Assembly: GCA_947503285.1 (NCBI GenBank)
Contig: CANNDD010000003.1
Span: 248,001-312,000, forward strand
Direction: 5' to 3'
Source: an uncultured Croceitalea sp.
GTDB lineage: Bacteria; Bacteroidota; Bacteroidia; Flavobacteriales; Flavobacteriaceae
Length of the DNA stretch: 64,000 bases
This document shows, in pieces, positions 61,179 to 64,000 of the stretch (its first letter is position 1; each line of letters begins with the position of its first letter). The notes beneath the pieces were generated by a model. That model saw only the letters and a list, made by a program, of their open reading frames with translations, had not been told where the DNA came from and searched no databases. Both the position numbers and the translations under genes were made by a program.

Positions 61179-61778
61179 TCAAACCAGTGGCGTAAGTGGT
61201 GTGTAATGATAGTTGAGTTCACCCAAATGATTGTAGTGCGTGCTCCCTTGCTGCAAACCCGCCCAATCGAATTCCGCGTTCAAGGCCTTATATTGATATT
61301 GCCGTACCAAAGCGTCACTTATCAACAAATACTCGTCTAAATCAATATCATTCTTGAGTAGCCTATGGGCCACGATCAGATCTTCACCTAATAATTTAAT
61401 TCGATTGCCTACCTGGGCCGAAGCGATTTCGTCCCCATAGTGTAGTACGATTTTCAGACCTAACACCTTGGGGATTTGAAAGGCACTTTTATGGGAAGCG
61501 TATTCTTGCCGAAGTTCTTCCAATCGTTTATAAAATTCAACATAGAACTTTTTGCATTGGTCGATTAAATCCTCGATATTGGGTAGGTTGCCTTGCTTGT
61601 AGAATAAAACGGCGTCACCCTCTATCTCAGAAACTTTCAGGTTTATGGTGTTCGAATAGATTACCTTGTTCAATAGTGAAGGGATGACCTTTGAGGACAG
61701 CTCAAAATCGACCTTACTCATAAATTCGGTAAATCCGCTTATATCGGGGATACATATTAAAGTGGGTTCTGCTTTCAT
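61179..61778 (-). CDS. DUF2652 protein with class III nucleotidyl-cyclase-like signatures
   Basis: A 199-residue protein. CIPDISGFTEFM, EIEGDAVLFY, LKIVLHYGDEI and KLLGEDLIVAHRLLKN follow the order of class III cyclase motifs: first metal Asp (PDISGFT), second metal Asp (EGDAV) and conserved Arg (AHRL). The position equal to the purine-selecting Lys or Glu reads Glu. It begins on the base following the stop of the flavodoxin-like gene. It is named after DUF2652; catalysis has not been demonstrated and the Asn of the cyclase motif is Val. Confidence 0.85.
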   Translation of the reverse strand: MKAEPTLICIPDISGFTEFMSKVDFELSSKVIPSLLNKVIYSNTINLKVSEIEGDAVLFYKQGNLPNIEDLIDQCKKFYVEFYKRLEELRQEYASHKSAFQIPKVLGLKIVLHYGDEIASAQVGNRIKLLGEDLIVAHRLLKNDIDLDEYLLISDALVRQYQYKALNAEFDWAGLQQGSTHYNHLGELNYHYTPLTPLV

Positions 61779-62486
61779 TTATCTGTATTCTGGATTTTCA
61801 AAATTCCATCGCGTTCCATCATCCCAGTCATCCCTGGAATTTCCGTAACGTGGCAAACCATTATTATTTTTTAGTAGTTTGGCCAGGTGCATTAGATTAT
61901 AGGTCATAAAGGTCGTGTTTCGATTGGTAAACTCGTTGTTTTTAGCACCCGAAGATTGGTCCAAATAACTTGGCCCGGGCCCTACTTCACCAATCCATCC
62001 GCAATCTGCTTGTGGCGGAATACTAAAACCTAAGTGTTGCAGGGCATATAACAACCCCATGGCGCAGTGTTTGATTCCATCCTCATTACCCGTAATGATA
62101 CATCCCCCCACTTTGCCGTAGTATACATATTGCCCTTTGGCGTTGGTTTCTGCACTCATGCCGTATAACCTTTCAATCAACCTACTGGCAATTGAAGAAC
62201 GTTCCCCCAACCAGATAGGGGTACCGATTACCAATATATCGGCTCCCTTGATTTTTTTGTAGAGCTTTGGCCAGTCGTCTTCGTCATAACCTTCTTTTGT
62301 CATATCGGGCACAAGGCCAGGTGGCACCTGGTAATCGACCAGTCGCAGGTAGTCGACGATTACGTTCTCTTTTTTCATGATATCCATTGACAGCTCCATC
62401 AATCCTTCGGTATGGCTATCCTTAGAACTTTTTTTGAGCGTACAATTGATAAAGAGTGCTTTTAATCCTGAAAATTCAACTTTCAC
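61779..62486 (-). CDS. Flavodoxin-family / NADPH-dependent FMN reductase-like protein
   Basis: A 235-residue flavoprotein: ALFINCTLKKSSKDSHTEGLM (FMN phosphate loop), GADILVIGTPIWLGERSSIASRLIERL, GGCIITGNEDGIKHCAMGLLYAL. The GTG start at 62486 is favoured because it precedes the canonical beginning by only a few residues; an ATG at 62606 would add 40 residues without known similarity. It probably moves electrons or reduces quinones. Directly adjoins the DUF2652 gene. Confidence 0.85.
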   Translation of the reverse strand: MKVEFSGLKALFINCTLKKSSKDSHTEGLMELSMDIMKKENVIVDYLRLVDYQVPPGLVPDMTKEGYDEDDWPKLYKKIKGADILVIGTPIWLGERSSIASRLIERLYGMSAETNAKGQYVYYGKVGGCIITGNEDGIKHCAMGLLYALQHLGFSIPPQADCGWIGEVGPGPSYLDQSSGAKNNEFTNRNTTFMTYNLMHLAKLLKNNNGLPRYGNSRDDWDDGTRWNFENPEYR

Positions 62487-62627
62487 GTTCTTTTTGTTTA
62501 ATAGTCTAAAATACTTTAAATCGCCGCTACATATTGACTTTAAAACAGTAATAGCTAACGCATCTACGAATTCCTTTTTGAGGCAATGATTGAATGAATC
62601 AAGCACCGATAGGGCCCAGATTGCCCA

Positions 62628-62635
62628 TAGTTTTG
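62628..62635 (+). promoter_or_regulatory. Probable promoter -7 box for the acidic lipoprotein gene
   Basis: TAGTTTTG, a perfect TAnnTTTG, 22 bp upstream of the ATG at 62658. No clear -33 TTG at the expected distance. Confidence 0.42.
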
Positions 62636-62657
62636 TAACAACTTAAAATATAAACAT

Positions 62658-63236
62658 ATGAGAAAAGTACTTAGTATAATTTGTGTAGTCGGATTATTGA
62701 TGTCATGTAATATTGAAAAGAAAAAGGATGGTGAACTACCTACCGTTGATGTGGATATTGATGCGGAGGCCGGTGAATTACCTGATTATGAAGTCGCTTG
62801 GGCCGATGTCAATGTGGGCACCACGACCAAGACGGTCGAAATTCCGAAATTGGTTATCGTGATGGAAGAAGAAGAGGTCGAAGTGCCCTTTATCGATGTA
62901 AATATGCCTGATGACAAATGGGGTGAAAAAGAGGAACAGACCATTATGGTCGAAGCCGAAGTAGCCGATTTCGAGCACGATATCAATATTGAAGAGATTT
63001 GGGCAAAAGAGAACAACCTTTATGTGGTAGCCTCTTTAGAAAAATTGGAGACCTCCCTCGAGGATAAAAAAATGAGGATATCGGATCAGGTCACCCTGAA
63101 CGCCCCAGAGCTCAATGTAAAATATTATATCGTAGGGGAACGGCCTGAACGTGTTTTCAATACCAAATACAAGTATATGAACAGTATGGAAGAACTTAAG
63201 GATAAAGTTGATGACTATACTGTAATCTATCAGTAG
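62658..63236 (+). CDS. Acidic lipoprotein of unknown function
   Basis: A 192-residue lipoprotein (lipobox LLMSC, Cys17). It is strongly acidic, with runs such as EEEEVEVP and VDVDIDAEAGELPDYEV. A C-terminal beta-alpha section (KYYIVGERPERVFNTKYKYM) completes it. No family recognised. A clear terminator follows. Confidence 0.78.
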   Translation: MRKVLSIICVVGLLMSCNIEKKKDGELPTVDVDIDAEAGELPDYEVAWADVNVGTTTKTVEIPKLVIVMEEEEVEVPFIDVNMPDDKWGEKEEQTIMVEAEVADFEHDINIEEIWAKENNLYVVASLEKLETSLEDKKMRISDQVTLNAPELNVKYYIVGERPERVFNTKYKYMNSMEELKDKVDDYTVIYQ

Positions 63237-63265
63237 TCATTGATTATTTTGGTTGGTTGATTGGT

Positions 63266-63298
63266 AAATGGCCCCTACTACTTAGGGGTCATTTTTTT
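63266..63298 (+). terminator. Rho-independent terminator
   Basis: AAATGGCCCCTA / TAGGGGTCATTT, a 12-bp stem with one G-U pair, loop of 5, then T-run. Confidence 0.88.
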
Positions 63299-63332
63299 GA
63301 TGGGGGTGATAACGCTATAAATTTTAATTCAC

Positions 63333-64000
63333 ATGGAAAATAAATTTGAAAAAGCCTTAAATGGCATGTGGGATAAGCTGGATGGGTGGTTCAATACCTT
63401 TGTGGCCAATTTACCCAACATTATCTTGGCAATAGTAGTTTTCATTATTGCTGTTTTTGTATCACGTTATATTAAAAAGTTGACTTACAAGTTGGCAAGC
63501 CGAAGTAGCCTACAAGACAGTATGAAGCAACTGTTGGCACAAATAGTTGCAACGGCAACCATACTATTGGGCCTTTTTTTGGTCTTGGGTATATTGAACC
63601 TCGGTAAAGCCCTGAACACCATTTTGGCCGGTGCCGGTGTTGCCGGTCTGGCAGTAGGTCTTGCACTGCAAGGGGCGTTGGCAAACACCTATTCGGGCAT
63701 CATACTCTCATATGTAAAACAACTGAAATTCGGCGATTGGGTCGAAACCAACAATTTCGAGGGCGAGGTCATCGATATCGATTTGAGGGTCGTGACCATA
63801 AAACAGATTGACAATAACCTGGTCTACATTCCCAATAAAATGGTCGTTGAAAACCCTATAAAAAACTATTCAAAGACCGCTCAGTCTAGGGTAATCTTAG
63901 AATGTGGGGTAGCTTATGATTCTGATTTGGAAATGGTACGCAACCTCGTTAAAAAGACGATTGTCGAGAATTTTAAAGCTGTTGAGAAAAAGGACGATAT
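63333..64000 (+). CDS. MscS-type mechanosensitive ion channel (partial, C-terminus beyond window)
   Basis: 222 residues are visible from the ATG at 63333. There are three membrane helices: about 25-45, 65-88, and the pore-lining TM3 with the Gly/Ala-rich pattern LAGAGVAGLAVGLALQGALANTY typical of MscS. The beta-domain then begins (FGDWVETNNFEGEVIDIDLR, VYIPNKMVVENPIKNYS). It relieves turgor on hypo-osmotic shock. The C-terminal cage is partly cut by the window end. Confidence 0.94.
   Translation, partial: MENKFEKALNGMWDKLDGWFNTFVANLPNIILAIVVFIIAVFVSRYIKKLTYKLASRSSLQDSMKQLLAQIVATATILLGLFLVLGILNLGKALNTILAGAGVAGLAVGLALQGALANTYSGIILSYVKQLKFGDWVETNNFEGEVIDIDLRVVTIKQIDNNLVYIPNKMVVENPIKNYSKTAQSRVILECGVAYDSDLEMVRNLVKKTIVENFKAVEKKDD

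Noticed and set aside
52911-61778. A complete Pycsar defence system made of the effector-like gene and the DUF2652 cyclase-like gene
   Set aside because: The two genes are 7 kb apart in separate units, and the cyclase motifs are incomplete; no direct support for a pair.

Overview
This window looks like a chromosomal piece of a marine member of the Flavobacteriaceae (Bacteroidota). The evidence is the gene content: 2TM-domain proteins, a PspC/GIN-domain module, a GMC oxidoreductase with a gluconate-dehydrogenase subunit-3 partner, a TonB receptor with a carboxypeptidase-like N-terminal domain, AIM24, SYLF and DUF4331 proteins. The promoters also fit, with boxes of the TAnnTTTG type, weak Shine-Dalgarno sites and moderately low GC. 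I found no rRNA, tRNA, CRISPR array, prophage or intact insertion sequence. Both ends cut through genes (an FtsX-type permease at the left, an MscS channel at the right).

Layout. 1-3773: a YbbP/YbbA-type ABC transporter divergent from a TesA-like esterase. 3957-7274: mixed small enzymes and an ECF sigma/anti-sigma pair. 7604-10436: a three-gene minus-strand operon of two half-length DUF4331-like proteins and a TPR lipoprotein. 10613-11803: LETM1-related protein. 11884-19076: a LytS/LytTR two-component locus with six tandem 2TM-domain genes, a kinase that carries the same 2TM domain at its C-terminus, a periplasmic repeat protein and a TonB receptor. 19208-23047: RhlE helicase, S51 peptidase, membrane-anchored GH113-like glycosidase. 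23234-29330: a plus-strand run of an amidohydrolase, two class C serine hydrolases, a PaiB-like protein, a small membrane protein and an acetyltransferase. 29338-35466: a secreted unknown, a DUF2141 protein, divergent dps/oxyR, DacB, MsrA and a Nudix hydrolase. 35533-41098: GMC oxidoreductase pair, DUF2461, a four-helix-bundle gene bracketed by inverted repeats, AIM24, FKBP and DUF4442. 41269-44928: a DUF4870-PadR-PspC-GIN envelope module. 45101-47766: lipocalin-like protein, TrxB, GalM. 48349-59214: many small stress or envelope genes (two DUF2383 proteins, DUF2254, PepSY-like, lmo0937-type, SYLF, YtxH, holin-like) together with a Pycsar-effector-like protein and a very large phosphoesterase/beta-barrel fusion. 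59217-64000: AraC regulator, a small secreted protein, a structured intergenic element, a DUF2652/flavodoxin operon, an acidic lipoprotein and MscS.

The strongest new observation is regulatory. Three transcription units of the LytTR locus carry the same promoter architecture: a LytTR-type direct repeat (9 bp, 12 bp spacer with an A-tract, 9 bp), then exactly 33 bp, then an nAnnTTTG box, then 24-25 bp to the start codon. This predicts that the response regulator at 11884-12639 controls the TonB receptor, its own kinase operon and the 2TM array. A second point of interest is the neighbouring pair at 52911-57931, in which both the HD-like domain and the calcineurin-like domain have lost most of their metal ligands.
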